DNA from: Bursaphelenchus xylophilus
Taxonomy: Eukaryota; Nematoda; Chromadorea; Rhabditida; Aphelenchoididae
Assembly: GCA_904066235.2 (NCBI GenBank)
Contig: CAJFCV020000003.1
Coordinates: 1,054,001 to 1,118,000 of the forward strand
Reading direction: 5' to 3'
Length of the DNA: 64,000 bases
Under the pieces are notes generated by a model. The model saw nothing but the letters and a program-made list of their open reading frames with translations. It had not been told where the DNA came from and ran no database searches. Position 1 is the stretch's first letter; every line of letters starts with the position of its first letter. The position numbers were made by a program, and so were the translations under genes. Shown piece by piece: positions 44,894 to 55,746 of this stretch.

Positions 44894-45788
44894 ATGACAA
44901 GATACGAACTCTACTACTTTGATGGCCGTGGTAGAGGCGAAGTGGTTCGATGGATGTTTCACTATGCTGGACTTCAATTCATCGATCACAGAGTGCCTCT
45001 GCCTGTGTGGGAAAAATTGAAGGGAGATAAGGAATGTGAGATTTTATTTACAAGGATATATAGATTAAAAATTGATCTAAATTTGTGCCAAGTTTCATCA
45101 AAACTGAGCGTCGCACTTGGATTAATTCACTTGTTGAATTGCACCTTGAGCCCTTGGAAATTGTTCGTCATAGGCTGTTTTTTTTTGAGCGGGAGTTTGT
45201 TGTACAGAAATACTATCTTTTCTCGCCAAAATCGAAAGAAGACGTAGTTTAGAACCTCTTCATATAAATTCTATTTTTTCAGTATTTCCCTACGGAGTGA
45301 TGCCGATTCTTTGGGTGGACAACGAGCGTATTGCCGAATCGCATGTGATCAATCGCTATGTCGCCCGACTGGCCAAGCTCGACCATTCCGACGACCCAAT
45401 CGATGCTGCGCATTTAGGCGAGATCTACGAACTTGGCCGCGCATTTTACGAGAGCATCTTCAAATATGTCCTCATAGTTTGCGGTCGTATTGCCGGCGAC
45501 AAATTGGAAGCGCAACAGGAAATTCTAACACCAAATGTGAAGAAGTATTTCCCGTTAATCGAGAAGCACATAAAGCCAAATGGCTGGTTCAGCGAGAGAG
45601 GAATCTCGTATGTGGACTTTTATTGGGCCGCAATCATCGACATGCTGATGTTTTTGGCCAAGGATTACACCGAGAAATTGGAGAAGTCGGCGGCGTTATG
45701 GAGAAGAGTTCAAGAGCTGCCACAGCTTCAAGAATATTTGAAAAATCGGAATAAAATTGTGATGGATTTTTATGGATATAAAACATAG
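44894..45788 (+). CDS. GST4: cytosolic sigma-like GST with C-terminal extension
   Basis: Exons 44894-45035 and 45283-45788, phase-1 junction, 215 residues. Tyr8 (YELYYF), [21 protein letters not shown] and [11 protein letters not shown] are intact. It is nearly identical to GST5, including promoter, so the two are a recent duplicate pair. It differs by a tail of about 11 residues (after YLKNRN, KIVMDFYGYKT) because the stop codon used by its paralogues has been lost. A PalC end fragment lies in the intron. Confidence 0.95.
45065..45131. repeat. PalC end fragment
   Basis: CCAAGTTTCATCAAAACTGA then GCGTCGCACTTGG in the GST4 intron. Confidence 0.6.
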
Positions 45789-46039
45789 ACTGGATTTGAT
45801 AAATTGCCATAATTGTTACATTAAAGAGATCCTCGGTTCCTCGTCAACGTGATGAAACACCGGCTCTCCTAATACGCTGCCCTAGAAGAACTATCCCAAC
45901 ACTCCAACAATTACCAAATGACCTCTTCATTCGCCCAAACAACACAATACTTTAGATGGTCAATACACACCATAGATTTCAACTGTTCACACGCTCTGAT
46001 GGCCAACCGCTCGCCCAAGCTGCGCCCTCTAAACTATGA

Positions 46040-46330
46040 TCTTCCTTTCTTTCCAAATCCACGTCTCGGTTGATTGAGATGTCCTTTCAGATTTCGTGGC
46101 GGGACGCAGCGACGGGTTGAATGCTGTTGCGGCGACCGTGGCCCCACTCATTACTAATCGTTCTGGAACTTTTTTATTGGCTTCCTTGTTTATTGTTTCC
46201 CAGGAGGAAGCACAACCGACCGTGCGGACAAGAGTGCCTTCCCCATTATTCATAATTATTTAAGTCATCTCTTTTTGTAAATACACCGTAAAGGTCACCT
46301 ATAAAAGACGGTCCTGGTAGCATATGAATC
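46040..46330 (+). pseudogene. Orphan GST-type promoter copy
   Basis: 46085-46140 (TTCGTGGCGGGACGC...GCGACCGTGGCC) matches the far-upstream part of GST5 (47495-47550). It is followed by a decayed AAGTCATC block and CCTATAAAAGACGG at 46299, the order found before GST4 and GST5. No GST coding exon follows; a foldback element begins at 46428. Probably the remains of a deleted or moved GST copy. Confidence 0.45.
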
Positions 46331-46655
46331 ATCATTCTTTGAACCTCGGCATTGTGTTGGACAACAAGGTTTATTAGGCGGATTTGAACAATGGGATTTT
46401 GGGTCCTTTTCTTACGCGATCAGGCACCTTTTCCTCTCAACAAGCCGTCCGGAACAACTCCCTCACAAGGGAAGTCACTTTTTTCGCAGACGGACTTTGG
46501 AACGGGACCTAGTAGGTTTCAAACGTGAAGCGTCTGCGATCATAAAACTGATTTCCAAAAGTGTTTACGGGGCTTCTCGGCCGAGAAAATCGACCGCAAA
46601 GTTTAGCCGAAATGAGCGAATAGCCTCCCCAAAATAAACAGCTTATTTCATCTGC

Positions 46656-46728
46656 AGTGGTGGCCGAGTGGTCAGCGCGCTCGCTTTTTGCGCCAGAAGA
46701 CGTGAGTTCGACTTCGGTCGTCTGCGGA
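46656..46728 (+). tRNA. tRNA-like sequence, degenerate
   Basis: GCAGTGGTGGCCGAGTGGTC resembles the 5' half of tRNA-Ser. The T-arm (GTGAGTTCGACTTCGG) and the acceptor pairing are broken. Confidence 0.35.
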
Positions 46729-46980
46729 TGCATTTCTTTTGACCATTGAATCAAATAGAGAGATGCCGTTAACATCACATATGCTAATTATTAGCAATTT
46801 TTAATAAAACACAAATTTAGAAACTATATCTTCATTAACCCAGCCCTGCTTTGATTTTACAATATTCATGAACATTCAGCTTTGAATTTATGTTTAAATT
46901 ACTGGAAAAAATTACAAAAGTGTATACATCTCATGTTTACATACTAAATCAATATTTACGAACCACAAAAGAAAATAAAC

Positions 46981-47053
46981 TGCGCAAGGGATCGAACCCG
47001 CCTCTTCTGGCGCAAAAAGCGAGCGCGCTGACCACTCGGCCACCACTGCAGAT
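46981..47053 (-). tRNA. tRNA-like sequence, degenerate
   Basis: Inverted partner of 46656-46728. The B-box GGGTTCGATCCC is kept, but the T-stem and acceptor arm do not pair properly. Confidence 0.4.
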
Positions 47054-47667
47054 GAAATAAGCTGTTTCTTTTGGGGAGGCTATTCGCTCATTTCGGCTAA
47101 ACTTTGCGGTCGATTTTCTCGGCCGAGAAGCCCCGTAAACACTTTTGGAAATCAGTTTTATGATCGCAGACGCTTCACGTTTGAAACCTACTAGGTCCCG
47201 TTCCAAAGTCCGTCTGCGAAAAAAGGGACTTCCCTTGTCAGACGCTTCCTAAAATCCTCGACAAACACCAACAACAAATAACACTAACAGATTTATCCGC
47301 CTCAACTCCAAGTTACAATAGATGGCCGGTAAAGCGGGCCACAGCAATATTATCACTGATGAATCTCCTAGTGCGAGTAGTCCTTGACTTCCTCCGCTGC
47401 TTCTCACTCTGTTCTCTCCAGCCGAACTGTCTCGTCTCCCTATTTCCTGTTCATCGACGGCTTGCGGCGGAATGCCAGGATCTGATTGGTCTTCGTTGCG
47501 GGACTCGGCGGCGGTTCCAGTGTCTTCCGGGCGGCCGTGGCTCCATTGAACAACCATTAAGAGGGGAACCTTATCTATAGATAGTGACCAATTTAACATA
47601 CCAATCTTCTCAGCTACCTCTTCTCCCGACCCTTCATTGTTTATTTCCCGTACAAAAAATACAAGAA

Positions 47668-47718
47668 GTGATGTCAATTTAGTCATCTTTAGTTTGTAGT
47701 CTAGTGCCTCTATAAAAG
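47668..47718 (+). promoter_or_regulatory. GST5 core promoter block
   Basis: GTGATGTCAATTTAGTCATC, TTTGTAGTCTAGTGCCTC and TATAAAAG (47711-47718), parallel to the GST4 block. Confidence 0.5.
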
Positions 47719-47797
47719 GCGATTGGAAGTCGTTCCAAGTCACGTAAACATTGATTTGACGGTCGAATTGATCCAATAGTTGATTTTTCTTAAAAAA

Positions 47798-48700
47798 ATG
47801 ACAAGATATGAACTCTACTACTTTGATGGCCGTGGCAGAGGCGAAGTGGTTAGATGGATGCTGCACTATGCTGGAATTGAATTTATTGATCACAGAGTGC
47901 CTCGGCCAGACTGGCCAAAATTGAAGGGAGATGGGAAATGTAAGATTCTTTTTTTCTATGTATTCATTTTCTGCCTAATGTCTATTTTTACTGTAGAGGA
48001 ATAAGTTGTTCGTTTTATTTTATCAATCTGTCGGGAAAATAATGTGGATTTATCGCAGTAAAATGTCTTGCCTCGCCGCAGTTGCGCACCAAATCTCCGG
48101 CTAGTCGTCACAAAGCTCTGATGCACTCCAAGTCGCAACAAATCCGCATTATTTTTTTTTTTTTGCCAATATAATACGTAGCAGCTAAAAAATGCGTAAG
48201 CTTCATCATAAACCTACCCTTTTTCAGTATTTCCCTACGGAGTGATGCCGATTCTTTGGGTGGACAACGATCGCATTGCCGAATCGCATGTGATCAATCG
48301 CTATGTGGCCCGCTTGGCCAAACTCGACCATTCCGATGACGCAATTGATGCTGCGCATCTGGATGAAGTCTACGAACTTGGTCGCGCATTTTATGACAAT
48401 ATCTTTAAATATGTCCTCATAGTTTGTGGTCGCGTTGCTGGCGACAAATTGGAAGCCCAAAGGGAAATTCTAATGCCAAATGTGGACAAGTATTTCCCGT
48501 TGATCGAGAAGCACATAAAGCCAAATGGCTGGTTCAGCGAGAGGGGAGTCTCGTATGTGGACTTTTATTGGGCCGCAATCATCGATATGCTGATGTTTTT
48601 GGCCCTGGATTACACTGAGAAATTGGGAAAGTCCGTGGAGTTATGGAGAAGAGTGCAAGAGCTGCCACAACTTCAAGAATATCTGAAAACTCGGAAATAA
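47798..48700 (+). CDS. GST5: cytosolic sigma-like glutathione S-transferase
   Basis: Exons 47798-47939 and 48228-48700, phase-1 junction, 204 residues. An in-frame ATG at 47780 is ignored because GST4 starts at the later one. Tyr8, [24 protein letters not shown] and [11 protein letters not shown] are intact. Closest relative of GST4, with identical stretches such as the second-exon opening. The intron holds a PalA subfamily b palindrome. An AATAAA signal lies near 48714. Confidence 0.95.
48024..48152. repeat. PalA subfamily b palindrome
   Basis: ATCAATCTGTCGGGAAAATA and AATGTGGATTT arm; the right end has collapsed into a T run. In the GST5 intron. This AATGTGGATTT form is the parent of the 47-bp minisatellite unit. 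Confidence 0.7.
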
Positions 48701-48719
48701 GCCGCATTACCATAAATAA

Positions 48720-49184
48720 AAATAAGAATGAATGTTTACATGCTATGATCTGACGTATGTTTTAAAAAATAGTCCGAATATATGCAAGTTTCAAATATTT
48801 GAGCGCAGAAACAGCAAAAAATTGTACAGTGAAATGTGCACTTTTGGATTCTTACAGTATATGTCGCCGAAGCCACTCCAGCGACTTTGTAGACGGACTA
48901 ATACACAGAGCATCTCATAAATAAACCAAACAAGCAAGTTCCCAAAACTACATCCTGGCCTTCTCCATCATCCCACACACTAACCTCGATTACGGTACAA
49001 CGCTACAGTCGCGGTTTCAACACGGCTTATGCCATTTTTAACTCACGCTAATCCGCCTTCAATCTAGCTGTTTACCTCCGAAACATGCCTACATTTGCCA
49101 CATCACCCGCTGCAGCGGGGTTGATCCACTTTTCGGGGTAATAGTCAAGCCGGATAACCGTGGGTTCTCCGGTCTAAAGCGGCG
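48720..49184. other. GST5-GST6 intergenic region
   Basis: No gene or repeat recognised; it contains the upstream region of GST6. Confidence 0.45.
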
Positions 49185-49193
49185 TATAAATAG
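49185..49193 (+). promoter_or_regulatory. TATA box of GST6
   Basis: TATAAATAG, 53 bp before the start codon at 49246. Confidence 0.5.
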
Positions 49194-49245
49194 CAAGCTG
49201 CAGACTTGCTGTTCGAATGTAATTTTTATCCGCTCAAAAAACAGA

Positions 49246-50285
49246 ATGGCGGCCAACAATGTGTTGAAGACGGTGGTGCTGGCAACGGTGATGGGAGGGA
49301 TTCTGGGCCTGGAACTGTACTATTTCAACGACCGCGGAAGAGCGGAGCCGATCAGATTCATGCTCCACTATGCTGGGATCAATTTCACGGATTATCGGTT
49401 CTCCAGAGACGATTGGAATGCCTCAAAGAACTCGATCAGTAAGTAAAAGTCATCGTTTTTTTTGGAATTATGGTTTAGCCAAAAAGCGACTGGGTTATTT
49501 TCTTATAATTCTAACAATAAATGCACACCTTTTCAGTGTTCAACACTCTCCCAGCTCTCGTTCAAGACATGGGCATTGTCGATAACAGCGGTGCGATCAC
49601 TCGATACGTTGCTCATGAAGCAAGTCTCTTGACGCCCAGTTATTTGGAAGACGCACAAATGGATGATCTTTTCGAGAAATCACAAGTTCTCATGCAAGAT
49701 TTCTTAACGTACATCGATATTGTTGAAGGCAGGACTCCGGGGAATGCGGTGAGTGAGGTTTATAAGACCTCAAAGAGGTTCAGGTACCTTAACTATTCAA
49801 AATCTTGTCTAGTGGGAAGTTCTCCAAGTGTAAGACTCAGATTTTCTATAGATCTTGCAATTTGGTTTCGCCGCAAAGACAGTTGGTGCGATTTTCGATG
49901 CGACAGAGTGCTCGTTATTTTCCCGACACACTTATATTAAAATACGTAGAATTATATCAAATATATTAATACATTTTAGACCGCCTCCCGTCCCACTCTC
50001 ATCGATGCGCCTGTGAAAATGTACTATCCAGTCATTGAGTCCTACATCAATCCAGATACCGGACTATTCGGGCGCTACTCGATCATCTACATGGACTTTG
50101 TTTGGTACAATCTTTCGGATCTGCTGAACTCATACGCACCGGATGTTCTGTCCAATTACACCAAGTCCATTCAGCATTGGTGGAAGGTGGATGGCTACAA
50201 CAACACAAACTTCCAATCCTACCTGCAGAACAGATACGTCGATTTCGGGCGGAATGGCACCATCATGATCACCAATGTATTTTAA
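49246..50285 (+). CDS. GST6: secreted sigma-like glutathione S-transferase
   Basis: Three exons, 49246-49438, 49537-49748 and 49980-50285; phases 1 and 0; 236 residues. A signal peptide (VLKTVVLATVMGGILG) precedes the GST fold. Catalytic Tyr26 sits in LELYYF, then DRGRAEPIRFMLHYAG, TLPALVQD (cis-Pro) and NSGAITRYVAH. The C-domain has SIIYMDFVWYNLSDLL. Several N-X-S/T sites (NFT, NAS, NLS, NYT, NNT, NGT) fit a glycosylated extracellular enzyme, as in the secreted GST of Onchocerca. Intron 1 is at the same codon and phase as in the cytosolic genes; intron 2 is extra. Intron 2 contains PalC and PalA end fragments. Confidence 0.95.
49805..49934. repeat. PalC end and half PalA
   Basis: AAGTTCTCCAAGTGTAAGAC (PalC-like) then GCGATTTTCGATGCGACAGA to TTATTTTCCCGACACAC (PalA right half), in intron 2 of GST6. 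Confidence 0.6.
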
Positions 50286-50500
50286 GGAAGATAAAGTGAA
50301 AATTTCATGTAATTTTGGAAGTGTTTGCATGGTTAATAGGGATAAAATCATGCACTGTTCGTAGGAATCCAGTTGTGCGCAGAATTTGAAAGCGTTTAGG
50401 TTATGTTCCGCAAAAGATGGAAAACCCTCAGGGCTTAGGAAAACGCCACTTATGAGCTGTTGACACACATGCGAACAGTTAAAAGTGCGACGCTCAATTT

Positions 50501-50653
50501 AGCAGTCTGCCGGAAAATCATGAGCGCTCTGTCGCATCAAAAACTGCATCACACCCGAGAAGTTGAATTGTGTAGCAAAAAAATCAAATTACTTTCACTT
50601 CAGCGACACGATCGGTGGAGCGACATTGGGCTCATTAATTTTCCGGCAGATTG
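50501..50653. repeat. PalA palindromic MITE
   Basis: AGCAGTCTGCCGGAAAATCA to CATTAATTTTCCGGCAGATT; both ends share a GTC to GCC change, kept symmetrical. Confidence 0.75.
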
Positions 50654-50734
50654 ACATCTTGGAATTTTGGCCACAAGTTATGCGCGGCCACATATCAATC
50701 ACCAAAAAGTTTGTCTTGTCCACTGCGGCTGCCG

Positions 50735-51131
50735 TGTCAGGCTATCGGAAAATATGTAATGTGGATTCGTCGCGACTTGAATCGCCCATTTTCGCTTTTC
50801 AACCGCCTACGGACTGATAGTCTTGGCCCTCGAGAGAACGCTCAAAATACAGGGCCTTTCAAGCAACGTAGAGATCTCAGTTTGCACCTTAAAATCCTGT
50901 TATTTCATAGGCAAAAATTAATGTCACTTAAAAGTACATATTCCAAGAACGAAGTCCCTGCGCAGCCTCCACCGGAAGCTATGGCCTCCGGTCTTTCTTC
51001 AGGTTTCTTGAAAGACCCTGTACAGAGAGCGGTCAGAGAGGAATGCTTTTTGGCCATCGGCTTGCCGTCGCAAAGCGATGATGGGCGATCCCAAGGCGAG
51101 ACCCCTACTGTTATTTTCCCGACAGACCGAT
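50735..51131. repeat. Composite PalA-b relic with PalC piece
   Basis: TCAGGCTATCGGAAAATATG at the left and TTATTTTCCCGACAGACCGA at the right. A PalC-like block (AGAGCGGTCAGAGAGGAATG) sits near 51025. Confidence 0.45.
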
Positions 51132-51139
51132 AAGGGCGA

Positions 51140-51678
51140 AAATCTCGAAAGGCCCAAGAAACCAGTAACCAAACAAGACGAGAGCTCAACAATCAAGTGA
51201 CTTATTCAGTCAAAAGAAGGCCTCTTATAGCGAAGGCCCACGTAGAAAAGTACAGGCAAATTTGAATAATTGAAGATGCTCTTGTGGGAAAATCCTCGAA
51301 GCTCGGTGATTCCTTCTCACAGTAAGCTGCCGGCTTAGGTGAACAGTTTGTCCAAGAGCGTTCTTCGATGCGGTCAGGTGCACCATCCGTCCAGGTGCAA
51401 TGTGGATATGAGCTGCACTCTCCAACCGACAGATGACCCAGTGAGGTAAGACTTGTCCCGATAAGCTCAGCTCATTAATTGAACAATCCCACTAAGCTAC
51501 AGTTCGCATTTCAACAATCCCGTTTTAACTTTGGTTTATCCTCAAGCCTTCAACTTAAATGACTGTTTACCTGTTTTCCACTTGCCTACACTTACATCAT
51601 CACACAGAGTTGTGATAAATCCGCTTTTCGCAGTACAAACCAAATCGGATTTGCGAGGGATTTGCCCAGTCCAAAGGC
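51140..51678. other. Upstream of GST7, nothing recognised
   Basis: No gene supported. Confidence 0.45.
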
Positions 51679-51687
51679 TTATAAAAG
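51679..51687 (+). promoter_or_regulatory. TATA box of GST7
   Basis: TTATAAAAG, 45 bp before the start codon at 51732. Confidence 0.5.
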
Positions 51688-51731
51688 TCTGCAACTGTTG
51701 AATTGAGCTGTATTTTACATCCGTGTCTAGC

Positions 51732-52987
51732 ATGGTGGCGACAAGCGTGATCTTTGTTTTGGTAGTCTTGGTGGGTGCGGCCCGCGGATTAGAGCTGTAT
51801 TATTTCAACGAGAAGGGAAGAGCGGAGCCAATCAGGCTGATGCTCCACTACGCTGGGACCAACTTCACGGACTTTCGATTCTCGCGAGCTGATTGGAACA
51901 CCTCGAAGGATTCGATGCGTATGTGAAGTAATGATATCTGTCCGTCGGACAATTTCTTGGACCAGTCCTAACGATCAACCCGACCTAGAACGGTCAGATT
52001 TCAAGCATTGCAGTCACCGCAAAAAAATTTCAAAATACTTTTCAGTGTTCCACACAATCCCGGCTCTGGTGCAAGACTCGGATCTTTTGGAAAACAGCGA
52101 GGCGATTACTCGGTATGTGGCTCAAACCGCTGGTCTTCTGACAGCGTCGTACATTGAAGACGCTCAATTGGATTCGTTGTTCGAACAATCGGGAATTGTT
52201 TTGAGGAACTTGCTAGAATACATCAGCATTGTTGAGGGAAGAAAGCCAGGAAATGCGGTGAGTTCAAAGAGGAAAAAGTTTGACCAGGGAAAGACTTGTC
52301 CCATCTAAAGCAAGACTTGACCCGATCAGGAAAAAAACTTGACTCGTTTGAAAAACGCCTGAACTTGTCAGAGAAGACTTGATTCAGACAAAAAATCTTC
52401 CGACCAAGAGGGGGAACGGCTTGACTCAGCCAAGGAAAGACTTGTCCCATCTAAAGAAAGACTTGACCCAGTCAGGAAAAAAACTAGTCGAATTTGAACA
52501 AAAGCCTGGTTCTGGTCTTGATTTAGACAGGAAATTTCTGATCAAGATAGGGGAAAGCTTGACTCAGCCAGGGAAAAAACTTGTCCCTTCTAAAGGAAGG
52601 CTTGACCCAGCCAGGAGAAAACATGTGCCATCTACCACTTAGCCATCTTACACAAAATATTTATTTCAGACAAATGCCCGATATCGACTGGTCGAATACC
52701 CCTGCCAACTCTACTATCCACTCATCGAGCAACACATCTTCAATGACACTGGATTCTTCGGCCGGTATGGCATTACATACTTTGATTTTGTCTGGTTCAA
52801 TCTCTCAGACCTCATCAATTCGTATGCTTTTGACGTCCTCGCGAAGTACCCTGTATCGAGCAATCATTGGTGGAATGTCATGGGCTACAACAACTCCAAC
52901 CTTCAGAACTATTTTCAAACCCGGGGCGACGATTTTCTGAGAAACGAGACATTCACGATTTACAATTATTTCAATGCCACTCAATAA
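51732..52987 (+). CDS. GST7: secreted sigma-like glutathione S-transferase
   Basis: Exons 51732-51918, 52046-52257 and 52670-52987; phases 1 and 0; 238 residues. Signal peptide VIFVLVVLVGAARG, Tyr24 in LELYYF, EKGRAEPIRLMLHYAG, TIPALVQD and AITRYVAQ. Exon 3 is one open stretch that begins TNARYRLVEYP and includes GITYFDFVWFN. It aligns along its whole length with exon 3 of GST6 and GST8, which confirms it. The tail (NYFNATQ) is a few residues longer. Sites NFT, NTS, NDT, NLS, NNS, NET and NAT suggest heavy glycosylation. Intron 2 carries imperfect tandem repeats. Confidence 0.93.
52258..52640. repeat. Imperfect tandem repeats in GST7 intron 2
   Basis: About 40-50 bp units containing GACTTGACCCAGTCAGGAAA, ACTTGTCCCATCTAAAG and variants recur roughly eight times, filling most of the intron. 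Sequence is unrelated to PalA-D. Confidence 0.75.
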
Positions 52988-53029
52988 TAAAAACGTGTGT
53001 AAAGAAATAAACATCGCAAGTTCGCTTGA

Positions 53030-53640
53030 AATTTAGAACTTTTTTTTTGATTACTAGTCGTGCACCCAAGGTAAAAATAAGACGGTTGGGAGTCAAGTAC
53101 AAGAAGTGTACAAGAAGTGATGGCGTCAACAGATGACGTTCGGGTCAACATAAAATCGATCGATACTGGGCGTGGGGCAGGTGGATGCCCAAAAAAAGGT
53201 TGTAGGAAGTGACTACAAGGCCTGTCAAAGCCGTTGTATGCTCGGGGATCTTGGGCTCGGAGACTTGGCGGAGACTTGAAATATGCTCGTCCCGACTTTT
53301 CGAGTCAGCGACAGCTCGGGTCAACACAAAATCGATCGAGTTCATAGGGCAGGTGGGTGCCCAAAAAAGGTTGTAGGCAGTGACTACTATGAGGACTGGG
53401 AAAGCCGTTGGCGAAAGCTCGGCGGAGACTTGACGAATGCTTAGATTCCAAAGATGTGATCGATCACAATTGACAAAAGAAACAAAATAAATAATTTCAG
53501 GAAAATGTTTTCCCATCGAAAAACCACAGGTTGTCGTGCGCCGTCGAGGGAATGAATTGTAAAACTCAAAATAGCAACATCCACTTCAGCTACACGTTTG
53601 GCGCAGCGACATCATTGTTTTCCCTATTGTCTATGTCGCT
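53030..53640. repeat. Fragments of the GC-rich palindrome family and a PalA relic
   Basis: 53150-53450 carries two copies of the CGATCGA...CAGGTGG/AAAGCCGTTG module of the 4623-5377 element. 53500-53630 is a worn PalA. Confidence 0.55.
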
Positions 53641-53777
53641 AAACGGCTTCTTCTAGCAACATTCTTTTGACTCTCCAAAAGCCAACACACCTTGCCAAGT
53701 CGTCGTTTCTACACCTTCGGTTGCCTACAAAGCGCTGTTCGCTGCGTTTGCAAATCCAACCGTTCCCGGTAAGTCGG

Positions 53778-53804
53778 ATTATCATGTGTTTTGTTTTATA
53801 AAAT
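53778..53804 (+). promoter_or_regulatory. GST8 promoter: SKN-1-like site and TATA box
   Basis: ATTATCAT (53778-53785) fits the WWTRTCAT consensus of the nematode SKN-1 stress factor, and TATAAAAT (53797-53804) follows. The start codon is at 53858. The factor assignment is inference from the motif. Confidence 0.4.
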
Positions 53805-53857
53805 CTCTATAAACGGAGCACAGCTCGAGTTCGAACACATTTCACATCCGTTTCCAA

Positions 53858-55248
53858 ATGGCAGCTGGCGTGTTAAAGATTGGAGTCTTTGTAATGCTGA
53901 TGTCCGAGCTCTGCGGGTTGGAGCTGTACTATTTCAACGAGAAGGGAAGAGCGGAGCCAATCCGATTGATGCTCCACTTTGCTGGGATCAATTTCACGGA
54001 TTACCGGTTCTCCAGAGCGGACTGGAACGCCGCGCAGTATACACTGGGTAATTTGAGGAGAAACCCCTCCTCCTAACTACTTTTTTTTTCCGTTTCTATG
54101 ATAAATACTTCATGGGGAAGTGCTTCATGTACGACGCTCAGATTTTTTAAAATTTTGCACACGCTTTGGACGTTGACCATATACTAGTCGTTCCAGAAAG
54201 TGCGTGCACTTTTCTCCGCCTTCTTTTGCACAGCCCAGTGCAAGTTTCGTATTCCCCGCGCGACGCGATCCGATTCGAAACATTTTGCGCTGTGCAATTT
54301 TCAAAAATTCGCGCCCGCTCCGTTGAGAAAAGCTTGCGTCGCAGCGATATCCGGTTGCACATTGCAAAAGGTCAAAAGCACCCCACAAAAAGGAAATTTT
54401 GTGCACAGTGCGGTCTACGACAAAAAGTGCACGCACTTCCTGGAACGACTAGTATCGACTTCGGAAAAGTTTAGCGTGCGCTTTGCAGGCACAAATATTC
54501 AACGAGCATTGAGAGTAAGAAAACCGCGGAGTGTCTTTGCCACGGTCAGAAACTTCATTTTTTTGTTGAAAGGTCCTACTCCGATAGAAAAAGGCTGGAT
54601 AACTTCTTTATGTATAAATCTTGCAGCATTCAGCACCATACCCGCCATCGTTGATGACATGACAATCGTCGCAAACAGCGGAGCCATTACCCGGTACGTC
54701 GCGCAAATCACTCATCTTTTAACGCCGACTGTGCTTGAAGACGCCAAATTGGATGCGTTGTTCGAGCAGTCGCAGCCTTTGCTGAACAGTGTGCTTCAAT
54801 ACATCGATATCGTCGAAGGACGATCTCCTGGAGATGCCGTAAGTAAGGGCCTTCCATTTACAAATGAAGGGCGCAAAATGCGACGCTCAGATTTTGATGA
54901 AAAATGGCATGGCTTTAGAGTAATTTTCCCCATCTATTCCAGAACGCCTCTCGTTACAATCTCGTCGACTACCCTGCCCAATACTATCTCCCAATGATTG
55001 AGGCCTACACTGACAACAACACCGGCCTTTTCGGCCATAGCGACATTACATACATGGACTTTGCCTGGTACAACATCCTAGACCTGATCAACTACTACGC
55101 TCCAGATGTCCTACTGAAATACTACGCCTCGATAAACCATTGGAACAGAGTTGATGGCTACAACAATAGTAATCTTCAGAAGTACCTTCTGAACAGATAT
55201 CTTGACTTTGCGAGGAACGACACTTTCCAATTGGACAATGTTTTTTGA
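53858..55248 (+). CDS. GST8: secreted sigma-like glutathione S-transferase
   Basis: Exons 53858-54047, 54627-54838 and 54943-55248; phases 1 and 0; 235 residues. Signal peptide VLKIGVFVMLMSELCG, Tyr25 in LELYYF, EKGRAEPIRLMLHFAG, TIPAIVDD and AITRYVAQ. The third exon starts NASRYNLVDYP and contains DITYMDFAWYN. It is closest to GST7 in exon 1 and to GST6 in exon 3. Intron 1 contains a PalD palindrome and a PalC end, intron 2 another PalC end. An AATAAA signal lies at about 55254. Confidence 0.95.
54115..54172. repeat. PalC end fragment
   Basis: GGGGAAGTGCTTCATGTACG then CGCTCAGATTTT, in intron 1 of GST8. Confidence 0.55.
54183..54455. repeat. PalD-type palindrome
   Basis: ACTAGTCGTTCCAGAAAGTG and its complement at both ends; the interior has GCACAGTGCG motifs. 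In intron 1 of GST8. Confidence 0.8.
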
Positions 55249-55365
55249 TTGGGAATAAATATTATAATATTCTGGCTGGTTTTCTTGTCCACCCATGCCG
55301 CCGCGGGCACAAAGGGCTTTGCTTGGGACAGTAGCCATCGGAAGTTTCGCCTACATTTCTAAATA

Positions 55366-55447
55366 TCAGTCTGTCGGGAAAACAACGAGAATAGTGTCGC
55401 TGCCCAATCGTGCCGCTGAAGTGAAGGCAATTTGACTTTGCCGCGTT
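55366..55447. repeat. Left half of PalA
   Basis: ATATCAGTCTGTCGGGAAAA and the first arm; the partner arm is missing. Confidence 0.65.
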
Positions 55448-55650
55448 ATAACTGATTTTAACCGCGAGGTTGCAACGTACATACCCTTGTTTTTCTATTA
55501 TCAATAGAATTTTCGAATTGAAGGATTTATTTAAACAATCGTTTGCAACGGAGGTGTTAATCCGATCCGTAGGTGTTAGCAAGCATTGAAAAGAAAGTTC
55601 GAAACACCACGTTTGACTTGCATATTGTTGTTAGAGAAAGGGTCATCCGA

Positions 55651-55658
55651 TATAAAAG
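55651..55658 (+). promoter_or_regulatory. TATA box of GST9
   Basis: TATAAAAG just after GGGTCATCC (an RTCAT core), 89 bp before the start codon at 55747. Confidence 0.5.
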
Positions 55659-55746
55659 CTTAGATAAACAGAAGCTCACGTCATGATTTCCAACGATTTA
55701 AAGACGGCTCTGGCTTTGAAAAGGCCAACTTTAAAGTTGCAGCAAA

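Larger units (their letters stand above)
46428..47240. repeat. Foldback element with tRNA-like inner ends
   Basis: The left arm (ACAAGGGAAGTCACTTTTTT, then TCGCAGACGGACTTTGGAAC, to about 46690) is the reverse complement of 47010-47240. The outer ACAAGGGAAG ends resemble Tc5/PalC termini. Both arms carry a serine-type tRNA-like sequence at their inner ends. The centre (46760-46960) is AT-rich without a frame. Confidence 0.75.
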
